From Bacteroidia bacterium (GTDB taxonomy: Bacteria > Bacteroidota > Ignavibacteria > SZUA-365), in contig JAOSJT010000001.1 in the NCBI GenBank assembly GCA_027493955.1, positions 5,132,552 through 5,196,551 of the forward strand: DNA of 64,000 bases, read 5' to 3'. Shown in pieces: positions 45,901-53,433 of this stretch. The notes below the pieces were generated by a model, which searched no databases, had not been told where the DNA came from, and saw nothing but the letters and a program-made list of their open reading frames with translations. Position 1 is the stretch's first letter. Every line of letters begins with the position of its first letter. Both the position numbers and the translations under genes were made by a program.

Positions 45901-46110
45901 GATGCTGAAATTCTCCTTCGTCAGGTTCACGTACGGCTTCCCGTCGCAGTCAACGGTGAAGTACAGCTCGATACTCGGCCAGTTCACCGTCACCCGCTTG
46001 AAGGTGAGCGAGGGTTGGGCGTCGAGCTTCACGAGCGGCATAATCCACAGCAGCAGGAACATGATGATGCACCGGCGTGAGATTCGGGATATGTCCGTCA
46101 ATGTACTCAT
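42964..46110 (-). CDS. von Willebrand factor A protein with Ig-like repeats and T9SS domain (copy 1)
   Basis: A protein of 1048 residues, start at 46110 with GAGGAG upstream. Signal peptide about 1-31. A conserved N-terminal module (LTFKRVTVNWPSIELYF) precedes a vWA domain (about 93-280) with the metal-ion site DASGS at 101-105 and SDGEDNS. From about 440 to 960 there are six or so Ig/SprB-like modules with the phrase LCPGDSVELS...WSTGDTT..I.V...G.Y.V.V.D..GC. The C-terminal 80 residues are a T9SS sorting domain (LYPEPASDWLHVVF, LLGQVLMHREA, LPAGIYLLQA). Probably a surface adhesin or matrix-binding protein. It is a tandem paralogue of the gene at 46342, and their 3' ends are almost identical. 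Confidence 0.88.
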   Translation of the reverse strand: MSTLTDISRISRRCIIMFLLLWIMPLVKLDAQPSLTFKRVTVNWPSIELYFTVDCDGKPYVNLTKENFSISENGVEVGPFTLWCPDLSSVYCGASLALVLDASGSMRGEAARESMRIAESLLIELLQWYEEAAVILAGGDTRVTAPMTTEKGRLRDGLAAYAPSGASALYDGIHAGLSEMIAHGVNQCRAVIVISDGEDNSSLHTMAEVVALANRHRIRVFTIGSGPIVQEDSLALLSRLTGGYYLNNPGYQKTKEVYDYITRSMIGGWGHGNECIITYDRDCADGSLRSVDLRLRDVCGGSDVKSKQYRAPFDSSTLRRFDIILPHARVRTAYPFSIGIEIDTRGDTVPLPPFELELRIDEALRYRSLSIPTGSTLDGVPLRIDTSRGSIIIRSMQPSIVTASGRLLDLELAAIETPHFVGSLVAIKEMRVGSGCYLPSIINHSVQVQPRIIISQPLCEGGNALLEGTPGFLRYLWSTGDTTRSIQVAAAGGYSLRVVDERGDTLIAEAVDVATNPLPQLRVGYNGAPQICPGGSLTLLLDGDVTGAKIRWSNGQEGPELLVREAGRYWASATNQYGCIGYSDTLTVSKRLTSVRIIPSGALTLCPGDSVELSLAGTFSDVRWNWNTFSSSLVVRWQQPDPQAERIISVRATDSSGCYGYDTVVVHMLLPQPLRITPGPKVALCDCEAVTLYADTGRNQYLWSTGDTTAAIEVRQPGIYIVTVDDTTGCLVADTVMVTSIAKPRPVISMDGIGLLCGDERVRLSAGPGWESYRWSTGARTEYIETDSSGSYWVEVTGYGGCPGSSDTVLVIREVEPVDFLPTIRGSQPLCPGDTLWLDGPEDMVLWHWNTGHRQRSLPVTRAGRYAVTVVTHGGCEQRSAFLDVGMTQSIPPEITRDGDVLRCGAAQSWQWHRNGQPIPGAVQQSVIARETGSYTVTIVDEYGCTMTSSPFPVTILGGVGAMAIPDDLLLYPEPASDWLHVVFPGPSRDARVTLVSLLGQVLMHREASGDSGARSMRIDLSDLPAGIYLLQANSGERWWVRKVVVRR

Positions 46111-46168
46111 CAGTGGCTTAGCTCCTCGTACGAACGGCGTCGGACCGTTTATCGTGAGAAGGTGAAAA

Positions 46169-46200
46169 GGAAAAAAGGAAAAAAGGAAAAAAGGAAAAAA
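46169..46200. repeat. Octamer tandem repeat (GGAAAAAA x4)
   Basis: Four perfect GGAAAAAA units follow one another about 60 bases upstream of the vWA copy 1 start. The tract is purine-rich and could slip during replication. No role can be assigned; its place upstream of a surface protein gene would allow phase variation of promoter strength, which is speculation. Confidence 0.85.
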
Positions 46201-46305
46201 GGGCTAGACGCTCATCAATACGTGCATACTTTGACTCCATACTTTTCGCCTTTTTACAGTATCACCATTGCGACCAATTCCAGTCTTTACACCTTTACAA
46301 GACCA

Positions 46306-46347
46306 TTTACTCTTTACTCTTTACTCTTTACTCTTCACTCTTTACCT
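46306..46347. repeat. Heptamer array (TTTACTC x6) at the stop codon of vWA copy 2
   Basis: Six TTTACTC-type 7-mers (one TTCACTC, one TTTACCT) run up to and include the stop codon (46342-46344 on the minus strand) of the vWA copy 2 gene. The same 7-mer in inverted form lies at 42846-42969. Confidence 0.88.
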
Positions 46348-49300
46348 CTTCACCACCTTCCTCACCCACCACCTCTCGCCCGAATTCGCCTGCAACAGAT
46401 AGATGCCGGCAGGGAGGTCTGAAAGATCGATGCGCATCGTGCGATTGTCGCCCGGGCCTTGTGTCTCCCGCCTTGCGAGCACCTGCCCGAGCAAGGAAAC
46501 CAGCGTGACCCGGGCATCGCGCGAAGGTCCGGGGAAGACGACGTGCAGCCAATCCGACGCGGGTTCGGGGTAGAGGAGTAGATCATCCGGTATCCCCGTC
46601 TCGCTGATGCCCAGAATGTTTACGTTGAACGGCGCGGACGTCATCGTGCAGCCATTGCTATCCACAACGGTGACTGTGTAGCTGCCGATAGAGCGCAGCG
46701 TGAGGGATTGCTGCGTCGCACCCGGGATGGGCATGCCGTTCAGCTTCCATTGCCAGGACCTGGCATCGGCCGTGGACAGCACATCGCGCACACGTGCGAT
46801 AACGGGTGCGGTGGACGCCGTCACGCTCACGTCAACGTAACCGGAGCGGGCCTCGCAGCCGCCCTCCGTCAGCACGGTGACCGCGTAACGTCCCGCTTTG
46901 GTCACCGGCAAACTGCGCGAATGATGACCGGTATTCCATAGCCAATCGCGCATGCCTTCCGGACCGTCCAGCCAAAGCGTGTCGCCGGGGCAGAGGGGAA
47001 GAGAGCCGCGGACCGTCGGCAGAAAGTCATCCAGCAGCTCTTCCGATCTGACGATCACTGTGTCCGATAATCCGGTACAGCCGCCGTATGCCGTCACTTC
47101 AACCCAGTACGATCCGCTGTCGGCAACGGCCAGGGTGCGGGTAGTCGCGCCGGTGTTCCACTTCCACGAAACGTAATTCGCTCCGCCGTCCAGTTCGATT
47201 TCAGTTCCGCCGCAGTACACGGGCTCCCTCATCATCGTGATGCGGGGGCGGGGCGCATCCACCGATACAACATGAACGGTGTCGGTTCTGGCCGAACAGC
47301 CGTTGTGGTTCACGACACGCGCCGAATAGTCGCCTGCCTGGTTGACGTTGATGCTCTGCGCGCGCTCGCCGGTAGACCAGTGATATTCGGTGTAGCCTGC
47401 CTCCGCTGACAGCGTGAGACTGCCGCCAAGGCACAATTCGATTGTTCCCGATGGAGTTATTTGAGGAGAGAACTCCGGGAGCATGGTGATGCGCACGGAA
47501 TCCGAAAACCCCTTGCAGCCGCTGTTGTCGGTGACTTCGGCGCGCAGCGAGAATGAACCGTTCTCCTTCCATCCAACAGTCAATGTCTCCCGATTCTCGC
47601 CCCACCAATTGACGTTGCTCCATTTCCCTTCTACGGACAGGGTCACGCTGTCTCCCGGACAGAGTTGAATATCCTGCCCCGGCAGGACGCGTGTCGTAAA
47701 CTCCGTCACGATTGTGTACACCGTATCGCTGCGTGCGGTGCAACCGGCGGCACTGGTAATATCAGCCCAATACATGCCGGGACTGCTGAAGAATTGCCAT
47801 ACGCCCTCCCTCCCATCGGACCATCGAATGGTCGCACCGTCGATGTCGCCGGAGCATATGAGCCGCACGCTCTTCCCGCGACAGAACTCCAACTGTCCAT
47901 CGGCCACGATTCGGACGCGCGGTGGATCCATCCGTGTAATCGTGACCGGGGGGGCGTGCAAACTATCACCATTTGCGTCTACAACGATGAGGCCGTAATT
48001 CCCTCCCTCGCCCACGCGTATCATGCGTGTGGTCTCTCCGTTCGACCAATAGTAACGTGCAAAGCCGGCATTCGCCTCAAGCGTTACGCTGTCGCCTGCA
48101 CAAAAAATGGTTTTTTTCGCTGTGATGAACGGCAGCAGCCGCGGTACGATGACGACGGGATGGTTCGTGATGCGCGGAAGCAGGCAACCTGTCGGAATTG
48201 CCATCGATTCGATGGCAACGCCAGTGTGCAGTGAATCCGCAGCTCTCGCGGCGCGGAAGCCGACCTCGAGCAGTGTTGCGCGTCCATTGAGTCGCAGAGG
48301 CTCCGTGCTGCGCACGATGAGGCGCCCCGGCTGCTGATCGATCTGATGCGCCACGCCATGCAGCAACGCTTCGGGCTGCACGTCGGTACCGGTCAGGAGC
48401 ACTGTGGAATCGTAGTGCAGCGTGAGTTCAAAGGGCTGGAGCAGAGCGTCCGGTCCGTCGAGCATGATCGGGATAGAAACCGATTGCAAACCGGGCAGCA
48501 GGGTTTTGGGGATCTCGACAGAGATCGGACGGAAGCTTGTACTGTCGAGGGGAGCGCGATAGGTTTTTGTCTTGTAATCCGAGCCTTCGCAGAAATCCAC
48601 CAGTTGCACTTCCACGGTTCGCAGCGTCCCGTCCGCGCAATCCCGATCATACGTGAGAAGGCACTCCTGCAGGCCGATCATTCCTGAAGTGATTTCCTGA
48701 TAGATACCCGCCATCTGCCCCGCATTCGGATCCTTATAATATTTTCCCCCTGTGAGCTGCGCGATGAGTTCCATCTCCGGCTTGGGTCCATAATCGTCGT
48801 AACCGATGGTGTAGATGCGGATGCGGTTTCGGTTTGCCAGGGCTATCAATTCCTGCACGGTCCGCACGGAACCGTTGTCTCCCCCATCAGTGAACACGAG
48901 CACCGCACGGCTGGGATTCACACCACCGGCAACCATCTCTTGAAGCCCCGCGTAGATGCCATCGTACAACGCAGTCGGGCCTCCAGGTGAACAGGAAGCA
49001 ATCGGGGCGTGGAGCTGCGCCTTGTTGGAAGTAAAAGGGACACTGACGAGCGCTTGCGCACCGGCCTCGAGCAGCATCAGCTCATCGTTCCTGCCATCGC
49101 AGAGATCAACAATCGCTTGCGCACTTTGTTTGGCCACGGTCATCGCACGGCCTCGCATACTGCCGGAAACGTCCATCACGAGCGCCAGTGAGGCGGGAAC
49201 CCGCCACCCCATCGGCGGCGGGCACCAAAAGGTAAAATCCGTGATTTCCTCCCCGTTCTCAAAAATGCGGAAATTCCTCTTCTCCGCGTCGTACCGTTGG

Positions 49301-49479
49301 AAACCATCGCAACCGTAAGCGATGTGTAGTTCCATCGTCGGCCAGTTCACCGTCACCCGCTTGAAGGAGAGGACGGGTTGGGCTTCAGCCTCGTACCAGC
49401 CGGGCAACACGGCGCATAGAACCAATACAGCTGCCATCACATGATGCTGGAGCAGGAAAAGGTGCGAACGATGTCTCAT
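46342..49479 (-). CDS. von Willebrand factor A protein with Ig-like repeats and T9SS domain (copy 2)
   Basis: The ATG at 49479 has GGAGG six bases upstream and gives 1045 residues. Signal peptide about 1-34. The conserved module LSFKRVTVNWPTMELH is followed by a vWA domain (about 96-285) with DVSGS at 103-107 and TDGGDNG. Ig/SprB-like modules (ELCLGGSLTLSAEAGYTEYHW, WNTGATTRTLAVADSGSYW) fill most of the rest. The T9SS sorting domain is the same as in copy 1 (DLPAGIYLLQANSGERWW). Copies 1 and 2 are colinear but the vWA halves have diverged. A 28-base element shared with the CotH2 upstream region lies just before the gene. The frame extends upstream to 49539 but lacks an RBS there. Confidence 0.88.
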   Translation of the reverse strand: MRHRSHLFLLQHHVMAAVLVLCAVLPGWYEAEAQPVLSFKRVTVNWPTMELHIAYGCDGFQRYDAEKRNFRIFENGEEITDFTFWCPPPMGWRVPASLALVMDVSGSMRGRAMTVAKQSAQAIVDLCDGRNDELMLLEAGAQALVSVPFTSNKAQLHAPIASCSPGGPTALYDGIYAGLQEMVAGGVNPSRAVLVFTDGGDNGSVRTVQELIALANRNRIRIYTIGYDDYGPKPEMELIAQLTGGKYYKDPNAGQMAGIYQEITSGMIGLQECLLTYDRDCADGTLRTVEVQLVDFCEGSDYKTKTYRAPLDSTSFRPISVEIPKTLLPGLQSVSIPIMLDGPDALLQPFELTLHYDSTVLLTGTDVQPEALLHGVAHQIDQQPGRLIVRSTEPLRLNGRATLLEVGFRAARAADSLHTGVAIESMAIPTGCLLPRITNHPVVIVPRLLPFITAKKTIFCAGDSVTLEANAGFARYYWSNGETTRMIRVGEGGNYGLIVVDANGDSLHAPPVTITRMDPPRVRIVADGQLEFCRGKSVRLICSGDIDGATIRWSDGREGVWQFFSSPGMYWADITSAAGCTARSDTVYTIVTEFTTRVLPGQDIQLCPGDSVTLSVEGKWSNVNWWGENRETLTVGWKENGSFSLRAEVTDNSGCKGFSDSVRITMLPEFSPQITPSGTIELCLGGSLTLSAEAGYTEYHWSTGERAQSINVNQAGDYSARVVNHNGCSARTDTVHVVSVDAPRPRITMMREPVYCGGTEIELDGGANYVSWKWNTGATTRTLAVADSGSYWVEVTAYGGCTGLSDTVIVRSEELLDDFLPTVRGSLPLCPGDTLWLDGPEGMRDWLWNTGHHSRSLPVTKAGRYAVTVLTEGGCEARSGYVDVSVTASTAPVIARVRDVLSTADARSWQWKLNGMPIPGATQQSLTLRSIGSYTVTVVDSNGCTMTSAPFNVNILGISETGIPDDLLLYPEPASDWLHVVFPGPSRDARVTLVSLLGQVLARRETQGPGDNRTMRIDLSDLPAGIYLLQANSGERWWVRKVVKR

Positions 49480-49498
49480 GTAACCTCCATTCTGTGAG

Positions 49499-49526
49499 TA
49501 ACACATGAAGGACCGTAAAGTTACAC
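49499..49526 (-). promoter_or_regulatory. Shared upstream element (second copy)
   Basis: On the minus strand GTGTAACTTTACGGTCC runs into TTCATGTGTTA. It differs from the copy at 11074-11047 by about three positions. It lies 20-47 bases before the vWA copy 2 start, a good place for a promoter or activator site. Confidence 0.45.
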
Positions 49527-49645
49527 CTCGAGGAGTCAATCTGCATAACTCTTTTCATAGCCGTGTGCACAGACTCGAATGAATCGCTTCCGCTACGCTG
49601 CTGCGGAGACTCTCATCCATCCCAGACTACGTACGGTGTGCACCG

Positions 49646-49678
49646 AAAAAAAAAAAACACTCCCCGGGAAGGGGAGTG
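49646..49678 (-). terminator. Rho-independent terminator of the ssb operon
   Basis: Stem CACTCCCC (49658-49665) with GGGGAGTG (49671-49678) and loop GGGAA. Read on the minus strand it is followed by twelve T residues (49646-49657). It lies 25 bases past the ssb stop. Confidence 0.92.
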
Positions 49679-49703
49679 CTCGTGTTTTCACAGCTCGCGG
49701 GGC

Positions 49704-50141
49704 TCAGAACGGGAGGTCGTCCTTGTCGCCTGCATCCGTCGCACTCGAGGGACCTGCGGGCGGTTCACCCGGAGGAGGCGCCTGACCACGGTCGCCGCCA
49801 TTTCCGCCCTTGCTGTCCAGAAACACCCATTCGTTGACGACTACCTCGGTGGTGTAGCGCTTGTTGCCGTCTTTGTCGTCCCAACTGCGGGTCTGCAGCT
49901 TACCCTCGATGTACACCTTGGACCCCTTCTTGAGGTACTCGTGGAGGATCTCGGCCGGCTTGCGCCAGACGACGCACCGATGCCACTCGGTCCGCTCTAC
50001 GAGATTGCCGTTCTGATCCTTGTAGGATTCATTGGTCGCAACGTTGAAATTCGCCACCGGAATGTTGCTTTCGGTGTACTTGAGCTCGGGATCACCACCC
50101 AGGTGACCGATGAGCTGCACCTTATTCAGACCGTACGCCAT
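49704..50141 (-). CDS. ssb: Single-stranded DNA-binding protein
   Basis: A protein of 145 residues with the SSB order: an OB fold (about 1-105) beginning [19 protein letters not shown], with [11 protein letters not shown] and [15 protein letters not shown], then a Gly/Pro-rich tail and the acidic tip DDLPF that recruits partner proteins. AAGGAG lies before the ATG. It acts in replication and repair by coating single-stranded DNA. It is the last gene of a leftward run that begins with the TonB-like gene and is closed by a strong terminator. A second chromosomal ssb is possible, since the neighbours here are envelope genes, not rpsF/rpsR. Confidence 0.96.
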   Translation of the reverse strand: MAYGLNKVQLIGHLGGDPELKYTESNIPVANFNVATNESYKDQNGNLVERTEWHRCVVWRKPAEILHEYLKKGSKVYIEGKLQTRSWDDKDGNKRYTTEVVVNEWVFLDSKGGNGGDRGQAPPPGEPPAGPSSATDAGDKDDLPF

Positions 50142-50174
50142 GAGAAAAACTCCTTACAATGTTCCCTAAAAAAG

Positions 50175-51032
50175 TTAATTGACGGGTATCAGTATACAGG
50201 TTCGTTCGGTGAGAATCAAGAGAAAATCTCGTCCAAACGCGATGTCCCGAAATTCTTGCCCTGCCGAGGCGAGCGCCAGGCGGGTGGTGTCGAATTTCGC
50301 CAGCAAGCTCCCCTCATGGGAGTAGAGCAGAAGTGCGTCCGGCAGCACCACCGCGACGCGATCGTCCGATACGGCTATTCCGCGAGCATCGCGCAACTGT
50401 CCGCTGCCGAATTGAAAGCGGTAGGACCCGAAGAGATCGAACACGACGACGCGCTCCGCTTCCAGGACGTACAGCCGTTCGCTGCCCGCCTGGGCCAGCG
50501 CTACCGGATTGCGCAAGCGGCCTTCGCCTGCCTCGATGCCGCCAAAACTGCGCGCCACACTGCTGAAACCATTGACCGCAAGGACGCGCGCATTCTCACC
50601 GTCAAGGATAAACAGGGTCTCGAAACTGGAAGCGGCGACATCGATCGGGTATCCGACATCGAGCGCGGCATCCTCTGTGCCCAGAGAAGCAACCACATTC
50701 AGATTGCGGTCCAGCCGCACGATGCGCCTGTTGCCGCGGTCGGCGGCGTACACGGCCACCCCCAGCGAGGCGTCAATGCCGCGGAGCTGATCGAACTGCG
50801 TCACGTCCCAGCCATGCCCACCGATCTCGGCTAGCAATGCGCCTTTGATGCTGAATTTTCTGAGCATGGACGAACCGGCATCGCTCACGTACACATCGCC
50901 GAACTGATCCATGACAATTGCATGGGCGGACGTAAAATCGCCGAAGCGGTACTCCTCGACGAGGAGGTCTTGTGCCCGCGCGACGCCGGCTGCCAGTCCC
51001 AACAAGAGAATGCAGAGCAAGGGGAGGCGCAT
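50175..51032 (-). CDS. Secreted six-bladed beta-propeller (NHL-type) protein
   Basis: The ATG at 51032 gives 285 residues with a signal peptide (cleaved near VARAQ, about 20). The remainder is a string of NHL-like blades of about 42 residues (AHAIVMDQFGDVYVSDAGSSM, GVAVYAADRGNRRIVRLD, FETLFILDGENARVLAV). Such propellers bind proteins or ligands in the periplasm. It follows the lipoprotein at 51040 by seven bases. The frame extends to 51140 through the previous gene, so the later start is chosen. Exact role unknown. Confidence 0.78.
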   Translation of the reverse strand: MRLPLLCILLLGLAAGVARAQDLLVEEYRFGDFTSAHAIVMDQFGDVYVSDAGSSMLRKFSIKGALLAEIGGHGWDVTQFDQLRGIDASLGVAVYAADRGNRRIVRLDRNLNVVASLGTEDAALDVGYPIDVAASSFETLFILDGENARVLAVNGFSSVARSFGGIEAGEGRLRNPVALAQAGSERLYVLEAERVVVFDLFGSYRFQFGSGQLRDARGIAVSDDRVAVVLPDALLLYSHEGSLLAKFDTTRLALASAGQEFRDIAFGRDFLLILTERTCILIPVN

Positions 51033-51039
51033 GACGATG

Positions 51040-51549
51040 CTACTGTGTTTCGAAAATGGTTGTCGCTTCGCTGGTGTGGAGAAGGGGACGTTCGGCACTT
51101 GTCCACATCCGAACGCTGACGCGCACGCTTGGGTGCTCACCGATGTTCACAGGTTCCACACCCCACGAGGGGGATCGGAAGAGGAGAGCGGCGCTGTCGC
51201 CGGGTGCCAGAACGAAGGCGCGTCGGGGTTGGTCGTTGACCAGCAGGGCCGGAGGGAAGCGCCGGAGGGGCTGCCCGCTGCGACTGTCGAACAACTGTGC
51301 CTCGGCGTCGCGGAAACCGATGGTATCACGCGTGACATTGGTCACCATAAGGTGCAAGGAGACGTTGCAGCGAGGCTTCGATCCCGGCATGGCGTCGTTC
51401 CATACCTGGGCTTCGATTTCCCGTACGTCGAGAATTCCGGAGTGATCGGGCGGGCCTGAAACAGAACAGGCGCCCGCCACGAGGGCGAGCGCCATGCTCA
51501 ACAGGATTGCCTTACTTCGCGGTGACGACAACCGGCAGACTCTTTGCAT
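51040..51549 (-). CDS. Small lipoprotein (paralogue of the next gene upstream)
   Basis: A protein of 169 residues with a signal ending LALVAGAC (Cys about 28), then one beta-sandwich-like domain (VSLHLMVTNVTRDTIGFRDAEAQLFDSRSGQPLRRFPP). The start at 51549 is kept, although it overlaps the previous gene by 38 bases, because the next Met (51495) would cut off the positively charged part of the signal peptide. It is coupled to its paralogue and to the propeller gene. No known function. Confidence 0.72.
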   Translation of the reverse strand: MQRVCRLSSPRSKAILLSMALALVAGACSVSGPPDHSGILDVREIEAQVWNDAMPGSKPRCNVSLHLMVTNVTRDTIGFRDAEAQLFDSRSGQPLRRFPPALLVNDQPRRAFVLAPGDSAALLFRSPSWGVEPVNIGEHPSVRVSVRMWTSAERPLLHTSEATTIFETQ

Positions 51550-51982
51550 CGCTGCGGTATCCGTCTGTGGTCTGGAAGGACATGCCGACGATGACCATCG
51601 GATGTTTCGAAACGTCGAAAGCCGTCAAACCGAGCGGCATGACCACGGGGATGTCACGCGTTTCCTTCGGTAACAGGCGTGCGGTGGAAATGGAGCCGTA
51701 GGAGTCGGGAATGATCGGCCTGAATCGCACGAGCGCCTCACCGGTGTTCGCATCCAGAAGTTCCGACTCGAGGAAGCCCACATTCATTTGCTTCTCGGTT
51801 CTGTTGACAAGCCGGATGGTGATGCTGCCGTTGAGCGTGGTCTGTCCGCCGGCCTTTTCCGTGGAAATGCTAATCGGGCCGTAGTTGATGAACAGCGAAT
51901 CCGTGACCGCGTCCGCCGTGCAGGCACTGAAGAGGACCGCAATCGGCAGCAGGGCGATGATCGGGAGGAGACGTGCTTTCAT
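51512..51982 (-). CDS. Small lipoprotein
   Basis: A protein of 156 residues with a lipoprotein signal (IAVLFSAC, Cys about 21) and one beta domain. The phrase LVNRTEKQMNVGFLESELLDANTGEALVRFRP matches the layout of its downstream neighbour (same order of strands and an L-D-x-x-x-G-x-x-L-x-R-F-x-P motif), so the two arose by tandem duplication. It follows the TonB-like gene by 26 bases. Family not recognised. Confidence 0.75.
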   Translation of the reverse strand: MKARLLPIIALLPIAVLFSACTADAVTDSLFINYGPISISTEKAGGQTTLNGSITIRLVNRTEKQMNVGFLESELLDANTGEALVRFRPIIPDSYGSISTARLLPKETRDIPVVMPLGLTAFDVSKHPMVIVGMSFQTTDGYRSDAKSLPVVVTAK

Positions 51983-52008
51983 GAATCACTCACCTGTCTT
52001 TTGAAAGA

Positions 52009-52659
52009 TTAGTTGAGGCGGAAGCGCACGGGAACGCTCACTTTCACGTTCACCGGCTTTCCGCGCTGCATGCCGGGTTTGAAGCGGACTTTCTTCACTG
52101 CTTCCATGGCCGCTTCGTCGCAACCGCCGCCGATGCCGCGCACGACACTGGTCTGCGTCACCGCACCGTCCCTGTTGACATAGGCGAGCACGATAACCGT
52201 GCCTTCCACGCCTGCGCGCACCGCGAGATCCGGATACACCAGATGCTTTTTCACGGCTTCGAGACCACCGATGATCTCAGGCGGATCTTCGACCACTTCA
52301 AAATAGACTTCTTCCTCCTCTTCGACCTTCTTTGCCGGAGGTGGTTTCGGGGCTTCCATCTGCGTATCGAGATCGATTTCCGAGGTGATATCAATATCGT
52401 CCATCACGTCGGCATTCGGCGCCTCGATGGGTATGGGCGGGCGGGGAGGAGGCGGAGGACGGTTTTCCTGACGCGTATTGTCCACGTCCTGGACTTTCAC
52501 GATTTCTTCTGACGCTTTGATCACGACCTGCTCCCGCTCGAGCTGCGGGAAAAATTTAAAGGCGGCTGTGATGAGAAGCAGGGAAACGATAAGCGACATC
52601 TCGAACCAGCGTCGGGTTTTCGACCTGATGTCAGCGTTTCCGATTTTTTCGATGGCCAT
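52009..52659 (-). CDS. TonB-family energy transducer
   Basis: A protein of 216 residues: short cytoplasmic start, one membrane helix (about 20-36, MSLIVSLLLITAAFKFF), a Pro-rich periplasmic spacer (PPPPPRPPIPIEAP; APKPPPAKK) and a C-terminal TonB domain (about 125-216) with YPDLAVRAGVEGTVIVLAYVN and the usual VKKVRFKPGMQRGKPV. It transmits proton-motive force from ExbBD to outer-membrane receptors; neither exbBD nor a receptor lies in the window. It has its own promoter and leads the run to the lipoproteins, propeller and SSB. Confidence 0.92.
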   Translation of the reverse strand: MAIEKIGNADIRSKTRRWFEMSLIVSLLLITAAFKFFPQLEREQVVIKASEEIVKVQDVDNTRQENRPPPPPRPPIPIEAPNADVMDDIDITSEIDLDTQMEAPKPPPAKKVEEEEEVYFEVVEDPPEIIGGLEAVKKHLVYPDLAVRAGVEGTVIVLAYVNRDGAVTQTSVVRGIGGGCDEAAMEAVKKVRFKPGMQRGKPVNVKVSVPVRFRLN

Positions 52660-52710
52660 CGTCTAATCCTGTCGTACTTCGGGTGAATAGTGCCCTCGTT
52701 CCAAGCATAA

Positions 52711-52741
52711 ACAATATACCGCACGTCACGAGGATTGTCAA
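52711..52741 (-). promoter_or_regulatory. Promoter of the TonB-led operon (TTG-N20-TATATTGT)
   Basis: On the minus strand TTG (52741-52739, within TTGACA) is followed after 20 bases by TATATTGT (52718-52711). The leader to the ATG at 52659 would be about 45 bases. Confidence 0.6.
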
Positions 52742-52799
52742 CTTGTCAATCTCTTTTCACCGCTGAGCTGCGTTGATTGTTCCCCGGGTTACAAGATCC

Positions 52800-52990
52800 G
52801 TCGCCCTTCGGGCTCTTCACCTCTCCCGTTGTCGTCACCCTCATGCTGAGTTTGCTTGAGGCCGTGATGTGCGCGTGGCCCCTCAGCTGAAGCTGGGGGC
52901 TAGAGGAAGTGTCGCCCTTCGGGCTCTTCACCCTTCACCCTTCACCATTTCACTCTTCACCTCTCCCGTTGTCGTGACCCTCATGCTGAG
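52800..52990. repeat. Two direct repeats of about 51 bp, the second with a 29-bp insertion
   Basis: The segment starting GTCGCCCTTCGGGCTCTTCAC and ending CCCTCATGCTGAG occurs at 52800-52850 and again at 52911-52990. The second copy is longer by 29 bases of TTCACCC-like 7-mers inserted after CTCTTCAC. Each begins with a UUCG-type mini-hairpin (GCCCTTCGGGC). Between them lies another hairpin (GCCCCTCAGCT / AGCTGGGGGC). The whole 52660-53086 gap otherwise holds the TonB promoter, a heptamer array and the tRNA-Leu promoter. Confidence 0.85.
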
Positions 52991-53000
52991 GTGTATTTCG

Positions 53001-53028
53001 TTTAACCTTTAACGTTTAACGTTTAACC
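53001..53028. repeat. Heptamer array (TTTAACG/C x4)
   Basis: Four 7-mers of the TTTAACG type follow one another. The same unit ends the MITE-like copies at 1580-2086, but no 116-bp core is present here. Confidence 0.88.
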
Positions 53029-53044
53029 CCCATTGTAAATCGAT

Positions 53045-53075
53045 TTTGTTTCCGCAAAAAACCTGTGTATATTAC
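53045..53075 (+). promoter_or_regulatory. Promoter of tRNA-Leu (TTTG-N19-TATATTAC)
   Basis: TTTG at 53045-53048 and TATATTAC at 53068-53075 are 19 bases apart, the same spacing as at tRNA-Lys. The tRNA starts 12 bases after the -7 box. Confidence 0.65.
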
Positions 53076-53086
53076 AAATCTCCGTC

Positions 53087-53170
53087 GCCTGGATGGCGGA
53101 ACTGGCAGACGCGCTACATTCAGGATGTAGTGTCCGGACGGACGTGCAGGTTCGACTCCTGTTCCAGGCA
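53087..53170 (+). tRNA. tRNA-Leu (anticodon CAG)
   Basis: An 84-base class II tRNA. Acceptor GCCTGGA pairs with TCCAGGC, the anticodon stem CTACA/TGTAG closes the loop TTCAGGA (anticodon CAG), the variable arm is long, and the T arm has GTTCGACTC. The 3' CCA is not encoded. It reads CUG codons. A promoter lies upstream and a terminator hairpin follows directly. Confidence 0.95.
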
Positions 53171-53171
53171 C

Positions 53172-53206
53172 AAGCCCCTACCTCGGTACGGGGCTTTTTG
53201 TTTTTT
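53172..53206 (+). terminator. Terminator after tRNA-Leu
   Basis: Stem AAGCCCC (53172-53178) with GGGGCTT (53190-53196), followed by TTTGTTTTTT. It begins two bases after the tRNA. Confidence 0.85.
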
Positions 53207-53433
53207 GGAGGATTTGTGTGTGAAAGCTGGTGGAGTCTGCCATTCAAGCTGGAGATGTATGATTTCGTGTCCGCATACCTCACGTGTTGATCCCGGCATC
53301 TGCCGCCCGGAAGGAAAATGGAAGTCGATGGCGGAGAAAGTGCGGTGGAACGGACTGATCATGCGCCCGCGATTTTTCATCATGCTGAGGATTCCCTAAT
53401 ATTGTCTTTCGTATGGCAGCTGCAGGACAAAGC

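Noticed and set aside
46169-46200. Phase-variable contingency locus of the vWA gene
   Set aside because: The octamer tract is upstream of the coding frame, and its effect on promoter spacing cannot be judged because no promoter was identified there.
53220-53399. Possible 59-codon GTG-started ORF after the tRNA-Leu terminator
   Set aside because: It has a GGAGG nearby, but the product has no homology pattern and odd composition, and no promoter lies between it and the terminator.
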